Positions 37,257-50,583 of a stretch of DNA of 64,000 nt are shown here, piece after piece. Location of the stretch: contig WTXI01000053.1 of NCBI GenBank assembly GCA_022376515.1, forward strand, positions 62,001 to 126,000, read 5' to 3'. Numbering within the stretch: the stretch's first letter is position 1; each line of letters opens with the position of its first letter. A program made the position numbers and the translations under genes. The DNA comes from Lactifluus volemus (taxonomy: Eukaryota; Basidiomycota; Agaricomycetes; Russulales; Russulaceae). The notes below the pieces were generated by a model, which saw only the letters and a list, made by a program, of their open reading frames with translations, ran no database searches and was not told the origin of the DNA.

Positions 37257-37945
37257 CGTACAGTATATGGAGCGCCCGAAATTTGCTTCCATATTGGCAA
37301 CGCCAAGCTACGTGCCCTGCTAGTAGCCTTTCTAGCTCCATTCCTCCTAGCGCGCCCGCTCAGATCCGATGGAAACCTTGTGCTAGGACGTCTGAATACT
37401 TCTCATCTCGATAAGGAACGGAAGCGCGCTTGCGAGTCGCGACCCCCTCTTTTTTATTTCCTTACTTACTTATGTTTATTGTCGTGGACATGGCACATGA
37501 ATGCTTATACAGAGTACATACACGCACACATACACTCACGTACAGTCACACGAGACGTTCCTAGATATGGGCGGGACCCCACGTAAATCCCTATTTTCTG
37601 GCTTATCCTTTCACATACACGTATACATTCGACTTCGGGAAGTACGAGTATTGGTATTGGGGCGTCTAAATTTTGGCACCACTACCACTACCACTACCAC
37701 AACTCATTAACTATTCTTACAGTAAGTTACGGAACATCCAACCTCCCCTCTTCTTCGTATTATGTATAGAAACAAGTATCCTTTGTAAACTTATCTTGCA
37801 ACGCAAAGAACCAGGCTCATCCATTAGTTGTATTTGGCCGTAAAAAAATCGGAGTTGAAACTCGTGGGTTGGTTATGACAAATGCCGAGCCGGGTTCACC
37901 CTTTGTCGTCCTCGTCGTTCTCTCAGAACTACCATCATTCAGCAT
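37257..37945. other. Intergenic between F-box-like genes A and B
   Basis: Contains T-rich 3' sequence of gene A, a short (ccacta)n run near 37677-37700, and the promoter of gene B. No gene seen. Confidence 0.5.
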
Positions 37946-40900
37946 ATGATCATCGCGTTCGAGTCAATCCCGCAGGAAGTGCTCGAGAACATCGCCTTCT
38001 TCGCCGTCGCTAGTAGCCCGCTCGGCCCGCCCCGCGAGCTACTCAAGTTCCTCCTCCTCAACAAGCGCCTCCATGCCTCCCTTTCGAGCACATTCAATCC
38101 ACACCTCCACTCGCGCATATTCGCCACCAAATTTGATACCGCTGCGCTCGTGCGGCGACTCGGCCCTGGCGCGGCAACGGCCCCAAAGCTCGCGGCAGAG
38201 TTACGCCGACGGTTCATCCAGCTCGGGCGACTGCGTGCCCTCATTGGGTGCACTGTCGGAGCCATGGCGGCGAGTGGGACCGGAACCGGGACCGGGGGCG
38301 GTAACGGTGGTGGTGGGATGACGGAAGAGTCGATGCGCTCCCTGCACGAGATGCTCTGGACAGCGTACCTGATGATGCTGGAGAACGACGGGAAGAACGA
38401 GCGTCAGTTGCGCGAATACGCCCGGCTAGACCGGTGGCTGCACGCATTTTGGTTTGCAGAGGACGGCACATCGTGTGCGCAACTTGCGATTCGCGACAAT
38501 GCGTGGCCGCCAAATAACGACTTGTCCGCCGTCACCATGTGGTTGTTTTGGTTCCTCCTTAAGCCTGGTGCGTTTCATCCGATCCAGTCTCGTCTCGTGT
38601 CTCCCCCCCCCTTTCTCTCGGATCTTTTGGAAATGATTGAGCTCATTCCTTTCCTTGCTTTTTTCCTTTGTCTTTTCCCCCTCGCTCCCATCATCTTCCG
38701 TGTTTCACCCCCCCTTTTTTCCGTGCGACCACGTGTTGACGGCGCGTGTCGCATACATCATTTCACGCCAACATACACGAACCCATATACACGCACCCGA
38801 AGAGGAATACCTTGAGCTCGATGAGGCAGAGTTTAGGAACGTGATTTCTATATTGAAGCTGCTGGCCCTTGGCGCGCATCAGGTATGTCGTGCCTACCTG
38901 TCTCATCTTTCGCTTATGATGTCTTTTCGCATCGCTTCATCATTTTTTTCTCTCCTTTTTGACGCCACATGGCGAAATTCCGTTGTGCACACACATACAT
39001 ATGTATACACATGGCACTGCCAAGACATGCCGCTGTGGTAGGGTTTTGGGCCAGAACATCCACACCCACTTGATATGAGGGTGTTGCTGGGGCAAGCTGC
39101 CGTCATCGCCTCGAACCTACCGCTAACGGCGTTTCCGTATCTGTACCTCTCGCCCTAATCTCGGGAACTTTTGCCCGCCTGTTTGCCCGCCCACTTTCTT
39201 CTCTCGCGAGTCTTTGATTCCTCTTGGGTTCCATCCCCCTTTTTCTCATTCCGTGAATGACTTCCATTTGAGTCGTTAACATTTTTGTGCCACCCGAAAT
39301 GGTTCTTTATGCCGGGTCTAGCTCAACGCAGGCGTAGGCGCAGCGCGTCGGCGGTAGCTTCATTGGGCGTTGTTGATGGAGCTTGTATGGTGCTTCTTCC
39401 CAATTATTTAGTTGTTCTCGGTTTATCCGCCTACCTTTGCCAGATGTAGAGCTTAGGGTCCAGAGTAACGCAACGGCTCACTCTCACCCGACACCGTGGA
39501 ACTGACTTACGGTATATCGGTCGCTAGTCACCGACGAGTCATACCCACGCGGCTGTTTTGTCGACCGCACTTCGCTTTTCGCACCCTTCATTCTCCGCAC
39601 GCCGTCCTTTTGTCACTTGGCTGACGTGCGGGCCTTATTTGTGGAGATCCCTTCAATCTCTCAACCTCCGCAAGGAGGAAAAGAAATGATACGATTATGT
39701 TTTATTCTTTACTTCTTGATTCTCAGGCCCTGCCTGCTAACCTCTTTCTCCTTTCTTATTGTTGTCCATACTTTCCTTTTCTTGTGGAATGTGTCCTGTT
39801 CCTGACGTCCTTTTTTTTTCCCCTTGGTTCTCATGTAGTACCCAGTCTGTCGTCCGGCGTGGGTCGACTTTGTGCCAAACCAGACGGCTGGGCGACGAAG
39901 TGCAGCGCCCCCCGCATATGCTAGTTATCCCTCGCTTTCACCGCCGCCACTCGCAGCACCTGCTGTTCTTTCTTACCTCAGCCTCGCCACGCGCCCATCG
40001 ACGGGGGCTGATACCGTCAAGCCATGGTCACCCCTAGTTCCTTCCTCAGTCTCCCCGCAGGTCTGCATGAGCTCCGAATGGGACTGCGAATGGGAGCGAT
40101 GCAAGCGCCTGGCCGGCATTCATGGCCCGACGTCCGAGAGCCCTTCTGGCACGTTCAAGCCAGGCACCATGGAGGGCATCTGGGAGGGACTGTTTACCGT
40201 AAGCCTTTTACTCCTTTTTTCTCCTGGTGGAACGCCGTTCACGCGTTGGAACGCCTCTTTGGTTCCTCGATCCGCGTTCTTTATAGTACACCGAATTCAC
40301 GGCATATGCAGAACTGCTGTCCGGCGCGCCTCCACCGACACTGAACAAGACCCTGGTCGCCCGGCACCAGCAGACGTGGCGCTTGCACGAGTACCACTTG
40401 CTGTTGCCGAGCGGCGAGGACGAGTCAGAGGCAGAAACGGTGCTCGAGGACCCACAATACAAACCTTTATCGCCCGGTGATCCGCTACGTGCTTATCTCC
40501 CATATGGGTTGTCCTACGAGCACAAGGCGATGGGATACGCGTATACGAGCCAGGCCGTGAGGCCGATACGTTCTATCATCGGTGCCCTGAGCCAGATCAA
40601 GTCACGACAGAGTATGCCAAGCGGGTGCGCGAGATATTGATCGCGGGCCAGGTGAGAGCATATCGTAATTCATTTATTTTTTCCTTTGTCTAAATAGGGT
40701 TTCTGTAGGGTCATTCTGCTTGGGGTCAATTTGAGCTCATTGGTCGGGTGCGTCCGGGAGATGGATTCGTGACATTGTCAAAGGAATACGTGAGTTTGAA
40801 CTTGTTTCTGACACCTATCTCCCTTGTACTCACAAAGACTGCCACGAACTTTTTTTTTTTCAGACTGACGGTGATCGCGGCAAGTGGCTGTATCGTGGAT

Positions 40901-41040
40901 ACTTTGTTGGTGACGCACACGGAAACTTCACTGGACGTTGGCGCGACACACTAAGCCCCGCGGAGGTACTCGGCTACGAGGGATGCTTTTTCATGAGTCG
41001 CCGGCGGGACTGTGCTACGTCCAAGTTGATCGGGGAATAG
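37946..41040 (+). CDS. F-box-like protein B, about 561 aa, one frame break
   Basis: Exons: 37946-38567, 38803-38882, 39839-40198, 40287-40651, 40709-40789, 40864-41040. The N-terminus (SIPQEVLENIAFF ... LLNKRLHASLS) is F-box-like. The C-terminus (GHSAWGQFELIGRVRPGDGF ... GKWLYRGYFVGD ... GRWRDTLSPAE) is the typical family ending. A Gly/Thr run lies near residues 110-120. The fourth exon (365 nt) is one base short: the frame must change near 40555-40565 between YTSQA and READTFY, best explained by one missing C. The alternative is a 66-nt intron from 40487 (GTGCTT) that would remove a normally conserved block. The 956-nt third intron (38883-39838) is unusually long and contains another splice-ready open stretch at 39042-39158. 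It is a paralogue of gene A; its role is inferred only from the family. Confidence 0.72.
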
Positions 41041-42785
41041 GGAGCGACCGGGGATTTGGATCTAGACCGCACCATGCGGTATTTCCGAATAATATATCTG
41101 GTGATTCGGAATTGTGGCGTTATTTTTATTCCTGACTAGTGCTCTAGTACGCTAAGCAAGGAGAAAAGGTGGTCCGGGCGGGTGCCTGCCGAAGGGATAA
41201 AGAGGTGACCTTTCGCTGGCGCTTACACACATGATGATCTGTTGGATTTCCGCTGGGTTTTTCACATCCTTACAGTTTGCACTTTTTTTTTTCTCATTGT
41301 TGTGACATTTTGTTCTTTCTTCCGCTAAAGCTAAAGGTTGGCTTATGCAGAACCCACAATATGCCGTGATACTCTTTCTTAGGAAGGGTTGCTGATTGAA
41401 TTCGAGGCGCCTTACGTCCTGGCCTTGCTTTCGAACCTCGATCCGATTGTGCTTAGATCGTACAAGTTCTGGAAGTTGGCTTTGAGCTGGTGCCGTAGCT
41501 TCCAGGGTAAGGTACATTCTTTGGTTGTTCTAGTGGAAGGGGCCTCCTCTGATCCGTTGGAGGTTACGTTGGATGGACGGGCACGGAGATGACCTGTTGC
41601 GGGTTGGATGATTTCTGAAGTGAAAGAAGACGGGGTGTAAGGTTCAAACTGGAACGAGCAGGTTTTTGATGATGTAAGGAGAGAAGAAGAGACGGGCGGC
41701 GCAAACGGGATTTCATTTCCGTTGATCAAAGATTATTAGCTTACGGGAACGAAAAAGAACAGCCAATGATACATACATAGTTTAGTCGATACATACAAAA
41801 ACTCGAAATCTAATGTACCACTTTATCGGAACGCCTCGAGGTCGAGCAGTTGTCACGTTCAGGTCTCAAAGATCTACTATCCCGATATCGTCCGAGGCAT
41901 GGGGTCCTCCTCTCTCAAATGTGCACTAAACAACCGAGTTGCCGAGCCTGAGCTTCGGCTACTTCGAGAACAAGCGTATCATGCGATGTGAAATTGCGTG
42001 TTGTACTGTACATCCTTTGAGAATGAGTTACTGTACCTAGTCGCGGGAGGGAGACGTTGACCTTTTTGCCTAATTTAGTCAATCTGTCTGTCGTTGCTAC
42101 CCCTCTCCTTCTCCCTATCATCTCCCCTCTCCTCGACCGACAAAACAAACGTCACCGGCGCGCCCGCTGTTCCGGGCTACCATCCGCAAAAGAAAAAAAA
42201 AACTAGTGGGCGAGGCAATTAGATAGAGGGCAACCGTCACTTGGGGCCTTCCGCGAGGCTTAAAGTTACGAGGTAAAAAAAGTAAGCGATCAAATGTCCT
42301 TTAACTTTTTTTCCCTTCTTGACACAGGCTCTACCCTTTTTTGCGATATATATATATTTATAGTCGGGATATCCGGTCGATATTATATTTCCCTCCCTCT
42401 ATCTCTCCGCGCGCCCACCGGGCCCTCGCAATGTAGACCGGAAGTGGAGGCGCGGAGTTCACGATCTCCGAGCCAAGCCTCGTTCTTTATCGCCATGCAA
42501 GGGTTCGGGCCGAAGCCGTCGCAAAAAGCACAAATTTCTGAAAGGCGGCGACGGCTGCCAATGTGATGCGCGTTTTTGTCATTTCTTTTGCTCGCAATAT
42601 ATGAAGTCATTCCCCCGTCGATGCTGCGAGGACAGGCGGTAGCCTCGCCGCTCCGACGCTCCTCCCAACTACCTTCGAGGAAATATTATGCCGCCGACCT
42701 AGACGTCCCTTCGACAACAAACCGACCTGGTAGCAGTGGCTGCAGAGCTGGCAAAACCTGTGCGTGGCTAGCGGTGGCCCGCGAA

Positions 42786-43021
42786 GCCCAGGACCCGACC
42801 CGTGTGTGCAGCTAGCGGGTCAGAACGGGATATCCTCACTGCTGGCGGGTGCGGATGCATGCGCGCAGCAGGACAACGCAGATGCGATGATCGATTTTTC
42901 CAAGAAGCCTGGTATCAAGAACCAGCAGGCACTCATCGCTAACGCGATCGCGTACCGCAAGCACCCGCGCAACGCACTGAACATCAATCCTGGTGCCAGT
43001 CCTAATGGGCGATATTCATGA
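42786..43021 (+). pseudogene. Fragment of a small secreted-protein gene
   Basis: The frame reads DPCVQLAGQNGISSLLAGAD, then ACAQQDNADAMIDFSKKPGI and further to NALNINPG before stopping. Cysteine placement and the DACAQQDNADAMID-like block recall small secreted proteins of agaricomycetes that I know only as hypothetical. No signal peptide is visible in frame upstream. The usual C-terminal cysteine part is missing, so I treat it as a truncated relic. An undetected upstream exon cannot be excluded. Confidence 0.35.
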
Positions 43022-43997
43022 TGAGACGCCTTGACCTGGGTAGATGCGGTACATGGACCTGTTCACGATTGAATGAATATTTTTTTCGACCCAAGTGAGG
43101 CGTTATTGACATGATAATGACATCTGTCCCGGGGAGATCGATTCGTCAGTAGGGGAGTCCTCGTCTTCGTCCCCATAAGCAATGTACTAGAGGGGAGTGA
43201 TGATACGTCAGTAAAATGTCAGATGAGTAATGTGGCACCGTGGTGTCGACCCTCTCTCCCCATCGAAGAATTTTCAAGGTTCTCTTTATCCTCTTACTTT
43301 GCGTTTTCTTCGTCCACAGTGCTGATATCTTTCTGTGCACGGATATCAGCATGAGTAAATGATGTTTGTTTGTATGTGGGCCTCCTGTAACATCACGCAA
43401 CCGGAGAAAGCGTTCCATCTGTTTCTTGAAGCCAATGGACAAGTGTATTGGCTTTTCCTACCTTTGTGTGCGACGAGTCAAGGGTCGGATCGGGCAAGGG
43501 ACGGACGGATGCAATGATCAAGACGATGTTGATGAGTCTCGTCTCGAGCTACTACATATCATATCGAATCTCGGACAATCGAGGGCCCTGGTTGAAGGGC
43601 TTAAAATGGGAACTTCGATTTCCATCCATTCACAAAAGCCACGACGCAATACATCATCGTTATCGCGTTTGGTCCCGAAAGAACGATCAAAACCATTTGT
43701 TTCTGAAACGCGCCCTCCGTGAAAACGGGTGACTCGACCAAACACGATTGAGGGTAGATAATACAATTTTTTTCTTGGAAGAAAACGTTTTTTCATAACC
43801 ACAAGATTACACCCTTGACCCGTTGGTGTACCCGTCCGATCTCCAGTACAGTAATCGACCTCTCTATTCCGACCTAACCCAAAGAGATTTGAAAGATCAA
43901 TACCATCAGCTAGCCAATCAGTCAAACCATCATAATCGTTCGTCTAAATTTGCCCCTTTTTTCGTTTTCCTTGTCCGCACCGGCGTTCTTGAAAGTG

Positions 43998-44018
43998 TTG
44001 TACGTACTGTACGTACAA
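43998..44018. repeat. 10+1+10 inverted repeat
   Basis: TTGTACGTAC, one T, then its exact reverse complement. One of the GTAC-cored palindromes in intergenic DNA. It could extrude as a cruciform or serve as a dimer-binding site. Confidence 0.9.
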
Positions 44019-46867
44019 AACCCGTGTAGTACCCATAAACTTCGCGCGGTACATCAAAATCCACGCGGCGGCGCTCCAGGAGACTTCTTCGAAATGAACT
44101 TGAAGCTCAGCTGAAGGCTGGCGCCAATTGATGATCGGGACCTCGGGGCTCACTTCCCTTTCAGCAGCATGCATGCATGGTACAGCGCATCAGACACACC
44201 CCCCAGGGACTCTAGTGGTATATCTGGGGGGTACTAGTGCTGGTAGTAACCAAATCACTTCTTGAAACGGATGTTTGCGGATACGCCGGGAGGGGGGTAA
44301 ACAGTGACCTTCGTGTCAAAAAAGAATAAGAACCTGCTGTGAAATGTAGTTTTAGTATCCGCGTGTGAATGGAAATAGTCCAGAATCATCGAAAGACGCG
44401 AAGATGAAAGAAAGGGAACTCGCCTCGGTTCCCGTTCGTCCCCAAGACCGAGACTTCGCAGCCTGGATGCCAAAAGAAGAAGGCCTGGCCCCGGAAGCGG
44501 AACCGACCAGTGCCCAGTCCACCCCGACCCACCGTAATCCTAACAGGTAACGTAAATATTAACATTCTTGTGGTAACCGCTGCGGATGATTTTGAAAATG
44601 AATGTGCTGTCGCCCAACTGCATGACAGGTCGTCCTTTCGTTGTTACAGATTCGACAGACAGATCAACAATTGTTCCATTAGAGATAGGAAGATAAGCCG
44701 GCATATAACGGTAGGTGCGGATTTGTGCCTTCCGATAGAAATTATAAAAGTGGGGCATGAAAGGGTCACTGGACCGATAGAAGATGTGTGCCTGATAACC
44801 CATGCAGGATAATATGGCCGGACGGATAGACATGGGCGGGAGACTGCTACCAGATAAGCTACAGGCGCGATATGAGCTGGACATTATCTTGGACAAATCT
44901 TTCTGCAAAAGGTCAAAGGCGATTTTGGTATCAGAACTCCAAAAAGGGGTTCAAATTACTGTGAGACGCAAACGGCGCGCGCCAGCGAAATAGTGAATGT
45001 ATCCACGGGCGTAAGGGTATGAGGTCAGCTGTCTTCAATTGTTTTGTTCCCGGTCGTGCACAAAAGAAGGACGACCCTAACAGCGGGGTTTGTATGGGGC
45101 AGGTGGCAGGACGGTGTCATAGGCCGGATCTACGCTGTCGCCGCCGCCACAGTCCGAATCACCATCACCCCAATGCGCCGCATGTGGACTAGGTGCTCAG
45201 GGCAAAAACACGCCGTTGACAGAGCAATATCCAGGAGCACGACTTTTTTGCAAAGCAGCATCCCAGATCTTGAAGAACCAATTTGCAATCCACCTGGCGT
45301 ACTTCACGGGTGAAGGAGAGGGCCTAGACCTTGTTGAAATCGCGAGTGCCGCATTGTCAAGCAGACCGAGATAGGTGAGGACGTCCACGACAATCGTCAT
45401 GCAGGCGATCAACTTTTCCGAGTCTGGTCCAAACGGCTATAAGGGGGGCATGCGATTGGGTGAACTTCGGATGGAGCTTATTCGCAGGGACGGAGGCGAG
45501 GCGCTTGTCCAACTCACGGCGGTCAGGACATTGTACCAGGAGAAGTGAACCTTATCCGAGATTTTGGCTATGGACGTGATTTGGGTCTGGAGTATCATTC
45601 GATCATTTTCCTGTCTTCCTTGGCATCTAACTTATCCTCGGTCGTTAGCGCTGGAACAGCTGTACTGAAAGGGAACGGCATGAACGTCAAAGTGGGGGGC
45701 AACAAAGTTCACCACACGTTGGCGCGCTTTGCCCATATAGACTTTTCAGATAACCTGGGGAAAGACGGTTGGGTAAAAGTAGGTGAATTTAGTTAGACAC
45801 CAACTCCGTGATGGCTGAGAACGCGGGGCGATGGCCGTGAATGGTTTGGCCCGAGACGGTGGTGTCACCGATAGTCATAATAACGGCAACATCTCCTGTT
45901 TCTACGAACACTGCGGAAGCTTGGCTATTCGTCCTCAGGGAGACCGGTTTGTGAAGCGGACCGGTAAGCGTGTGGGTTCCAATTCCAATAACGGCACATG
46001 AGACCAACTTGAATTATGATAGCGATTGGACTGATGAACTTAGCGCCCTGCGCCACTGGTTGTGTTCAGGGTCATCAACTTGCTGACAAATTCCTTTGTG
46101 CGACTGGCGAGTATTGATTGGACAATGGATATATGTATGTCGACCAGGAAGGCAAGTGTAGGCAGTACCAATGGCTCTTGGGCTGATTGCTCCTTCGAGA
46201 TCCGCGTGATGCATAATCGCAATCTAAGTTCCTGTATCATACTGGTCTGATAGGCTTTATGATAGCCTCAAAGTACAGCCGATTAGTTGTTGCATGGCAC
46301 TGTCAGTGCCAGAGAAGAGAACCTCGACAGCTGGGCTATAAAACACCTTGCCTTTCCAAGAAGGGAATGAGGATTCTTTATTGCACTCTCAGGACCAAAA
46401 GTCATGTGTCAAAAATGGCCGAAGGGAGAAACAATGGGGGTTCAGACTCACATACAGAACTTTACTCGGGTGCAACCGGAAATAAGGAGGATGGGCCGCG
46501 AGCTAACACCTCTCCGCCGAGGCGGAGATGAGCGAACATGTCATTCGTTGACGGAATGGCCCGGGGTCATTACTTGCACGAAGTAGCAACATTTGTGAAG
46601 TCGTGCTTGAGCATTTTGGTCTTGAGGAAAGCTCAGGCCCTCAGGCGACTTGAGGCTCAAGGTCAAGTTTCGGCTTCAACTTCGGCAAACCTCCTCAACT
46701 GCTCCCGCCATGCAATTAACGCGTAAACAACGCGTAAACAGCGCGGCACATTTGCCTAATCGGCAACTGAGCCACGGTCGCAACTGGCTATAACAATTTG
46801 ATCTCCGCAATACACGACAGAAAAAGGGTCAGTGCTATATCCGTTAACGTGTCATATTAATCCACAA

Positions 46868-46884
46868 TACAGTACAAGTACTGT
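46868..46884. repeat. Inverted repeat ACAGTAC / GTACTGT
   Basis: Two exact 7-bp arms with a 2-3 bp spacer, each arm containing the over-represented TACAGTA/TACTGTA motif with its flanking bases. In gene-free DNA. Confidence 0.85.
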
Positions 46885-48804
46885 ACTGTTCCGAGAACAA
46901 AGTTAAGACCAACTCTTGGGTTACTTGTCATGTTGTCTCAACTCTCAAGCGGCGTCGTCAAAAGCGCCATGATTAAGGTCCAGTGCTGTCATCGTAGGCG
47001 CCCGCTCGCGGGTCAAATACCTGGCCCAGACCTGCTTTGTGACAATGCTCATCGGATGGGTCTAGCGTGATTCATGATTGAACTTAGAAGCAATGACATT
47101 CCCTGCTTAATTACGGCGGAAAATGGAGGGCATCCGGTACCGTCAGACTAGTCCTAATGACCGAGGAAAACGTGATGTGCATGGCCGGGAATGTCTGACC
47201 AGCCAGATCGAAGCCAAAAAGCAGGAGAGGCGTCTCCCTCGCCTAGAATCTATTACTAAATACTACAGTAATGCAAAAGAGCCCGCTCTGGTGGCGCGTG
47301 GCGATGGCAATTGAGCGATGGGCAACGTAATAGGGACGTTGTTACCAAGGTAGAAACCTTGATTCAGTTAAAAGAAACTTCAATTTGCTAACGCAATTCA
47401 ATGATAATGTCGTACACGGTATGTGATAAACCTGCGCGGTTTGAGCATCTTGTCGTTCAGTACACTCAGTCTTTCAATTGCAACGCGAACTTACCTATCC
47501 GGCGTGACTGCACGTGCTGTAGCTTGTTGTTGCGTCGTGCTCTGGAAGTCGCACGATGCTACGGGGTACGGACTGGCACCATTATAGTTCATTTCAGCAC
47601 CCGACGTTACGTGAAGTGGAAAATCTACGATGAGATGGCGAGATCCTGAGACATGTTCTGGAGAGCGACGGCTGGGTATCACTGGCAGCATTAGAATTAG
47701 AATTGTCAGCTGCGGAGTGAAGCTTTGATAACGCAGCGAATTTCCTTTGACTTTCTCTCCATGCGAATTAAAGTCATCCTGGAGATTCAGGACCAATATC
47801 TCCTTGATCGATTATGGCAAAATAGAACCAACCGGCTGTCGGATGCTATCGGTGTATGCCTTCCGTTCTGCGCGGAACGATGTTAAGGAACTCGTTTGTG
47901 ATGGAGCACATGGAGGGTTGGCAACGGCGCCAAATGGTCTAGACTCTAGCACGGTATAGATTGATTGAGGTATTGGTTGGAATAGGTGTCTATGGGGAGC
48001 ATCGGCGTTCGAAAGACAAGACTGATGACACAACTCCGAAGATGATTTGTAACTGCGAAAAATTTCTTGATTGAAAGTGTTCTTTAGAAATGTGGTGGGG
48101 TAAAGCAAAGCATTCGCAGAGCACATTGCTGAGATGGCGTATAGGTATTATCGCCGGGTTCTAGGCCAGAATATCTCGGTTCCTATCAGGAGAATCTGAG
48201 AAAACAATTACAAAACAAGTATCGGAATGGGGTCGGGATCTAAGCTGTCATATATAGGACACCTCAGTTGAGTTGTTATCGATTCGAGGGTGTCACGAGT
48301 GCCGGGAGGGCGGACTTTGATGTAGACAGGACAAGCCAAAGTTGAACGAGGGCTCAGCGATGGTAGACAAAGCATCGTGTAGTCCCGGGCCAAACTAGAT
48401 GCTTGCTGGGTCGGTTTCACCCCCCACAAACTCGTTTAAAGGCCAAAAGCGTGACTGGTCCGCTTGAGAGTGGTCGTTGGCAGCGACTGGAGGGTTCCAG
48501 TTTTGAAGTATCAAGTCCTTTTGGAGATCTCGGGAGCGTGCGATGCGAGACTTTGTAATGTGGGGTTGTTGGATGTTCATGCGACCCGTAGCACTGCGGC
48601 ATGGAGTACCGTCGGTTTTGCATAGCATAGCACCGTATTTTGCAGTACGAAAGTAACCTGTGGAGCTCGACAGATATGCACGATATCTTGTAAGACCTTC
48701 GTGTGCCTCGTCGGATCATACACTGTAGGGCATGAAAGGACTAGCAACACATTCGGATAGCTACAACAGCAAATCTCAACAACGTATACGGCCAGCTATG
48801 GTAC

Positions 48805-50583
48805 TCACGAAGACTCTCCACCATCCAACTTGGGCTTTTTTGGTGCGGATGCTGTCACGATGATAGGGACTCCTTGCCCCCGCACCCCAACGTCGTGCCC
48901 CCCATCCGGTTCCACAGCTCTCTTCCGCTTCTCACCCACCTTCTCGTCCTCACCATCCTTAGCACGGTTACCACCACCACCACCGCCTCTACCTCCCCGA
49001 TTGCCCCTGTCTGTTCGCCCACCGCGACCACCGCGACCACCTCGGCCGCCACGCCCTCCTCGACCACCACGCTCTGAGTTGCCCAGTGCGCGTTTCGCCG
49101 CCGCGTGGGCTCGTTCAATCCCAAACGCATGCTCTTCCTCCTCTGCATTAATCGGAGGGACAGATGATGCACGGTAAGGTTCTCTCCGCATGCACAGAAC
49201 GAAAAGGTATTGACGTACCTTCAGAGGGCTCCCACGTGACCGACTTCCCGTTCAGCGTCGGTAGTTTTTCCTTCACAAAGGCAATGTCCTCCTCGTCCAG
49301 CGCCTTATCAAAGCCGACGAGCCCAGCATCGTCCCCTTTTGAAAACTTGACAAACGGTGGGCGTGAAAAGCGCTCCTTCAGTGGTCGTTTGATCTCCTCG
49401 AAGGATGCCTCGCCACCGCACCCGGAGAAGCGCAGCGCGGACCCGCGGACCCGGGGTACTTCTTCCGGCGCGACACTGCCGCCATCTTCCTCCAGCACGC
49501 GCAATTTCGTGCCAAATACTTCGACAAAAATCTCCGGTTTGGCCTTCTCGGCCTCCTTTTTGCCCTTTTTGCCCTCGGTGGCAAGTCGCATTTCACGAAA
49601 GGCATCAAAGCCTTTGCGCGTGATATGATCACGCTTGACGACGGCGGCCTTGCCTTTTAGACCCTTCTCTTTGATCTTCATTTCGACATATGCCCCCTTG
49701 GACATGATTAGGAGCTCGTTGCCGTCCCAGCTTGGCTTCGGGTCTGCATTGAGGAATGCTTCGACACCTTTGTAGTCAACAAATTCGGTGAATACTGAGC
49801 CCTGGAAGTGGTCAGAGTTTCGCAGAGATGGCGCGTATTCTGGCGAACATAATACCTTGAACGCCTTGGTTCCATCCATTCGCCTCAGACGGACAGCCGC
49901 AACTTTCCCGTATTTGGAAAAGAATTTCTCGAGCTTTCGCTGGATTCCTGGAACCTCCTCGCCAAACCCTTTCTGCGGGGCGAATAAGCAATTTGGGGGT
50001 GGTCGGTCCGCATTTGAGTTAGAATACGTACAGCGTAAACACTCCTCTCGAATGCGCCCTTTGGTTCCTGCACCTCCGTTATACGGCGCACGTTTGTCCC
50101 ATCCTCGCTCACTTCGAGTTCGGAACTAGTGCGCAGTGCATCGACAAGCCATTCGACGCCGCGAGCTTGAAACTCACGCATGCGCTTGAACGAAGCGATG
50201 GTGGCGATGGGAATCCAGTGCTCGTCGTTTGCAGTATGAAGTGACCACATGAATCTAAATGAGCATTATCGGTGAGAAGTGGACTCATCAATCCAGCATT
50301 CGTTGACAGGGTATGGGAACTCACTTGTCGTATGGAAGATTCGAATCGGCAAAGTAAAACTCGACTATAAACGTAGCGCATTCAAGTCAATATACATATG
50401 GAAGCTAAATGGGAGGGGGGGTCTATGCAGACCTTGTGCAAGTGCTCGGGTCTCCTCGTTACTCTCGTTGGAAGAACTATCCCCGCCGTCGACTACTGGC
50501 ACAGCCGTGGTTGTCACATCTAGAACGCTAGCAACAACAGTTGGCCTTGGCGGACTTGCAGAGATGACCGCTACGTCTGCCAT
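48805..50583 (-). CDS. LHP1: La/Lhp1 RNA chaperone, 483 aa
   Basis: Seven exons: 50583-50433, 50364-50325, 50254-50032, 49972-49856, 49801-49219, 49142-48805 plus the junctions between them, which close in frame as 151+40+223+117+583+338 nt (six coding exons, 1452 nt). The La motif lies near 51-130 and begins with the diagnostic block VEFYFADSNLPYDKFMW. RRM1 follows (FFSKYGKVAAVRLRR, then GSVFTEFVDY), and a second RRM-like region near 270-360 (ALRFSGCGGEASFEEIKRPL). The C-terminus has an RGG box and a basic KRKR-type nuclear signal. La binds the 3' oligo-U of RNA polymerase III transcripts in the nucleus and assists tRNA maturation. All exon junctions are canonical and no frame break is seen. 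The number of exons is six; the first phrase should be read with that correction. Confidence 0.93.

Larger units (their letters stand above)
41041..48804. other. 7.8-kb gene-poor stretch
   Basis: No complete gene recognised. It contains a secreted-protein gene fragment (42786-43021), two inverted-repeat structures (43998 and 46868) and several TACTGTA/TACAGTA motifs. Minus-strand frames at 45197-46250 show runs of ordinary-looking protein (for example 45789-46007), but I could not join them or assign a family. They may be an old pseudogene. Confidence 0.5.
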
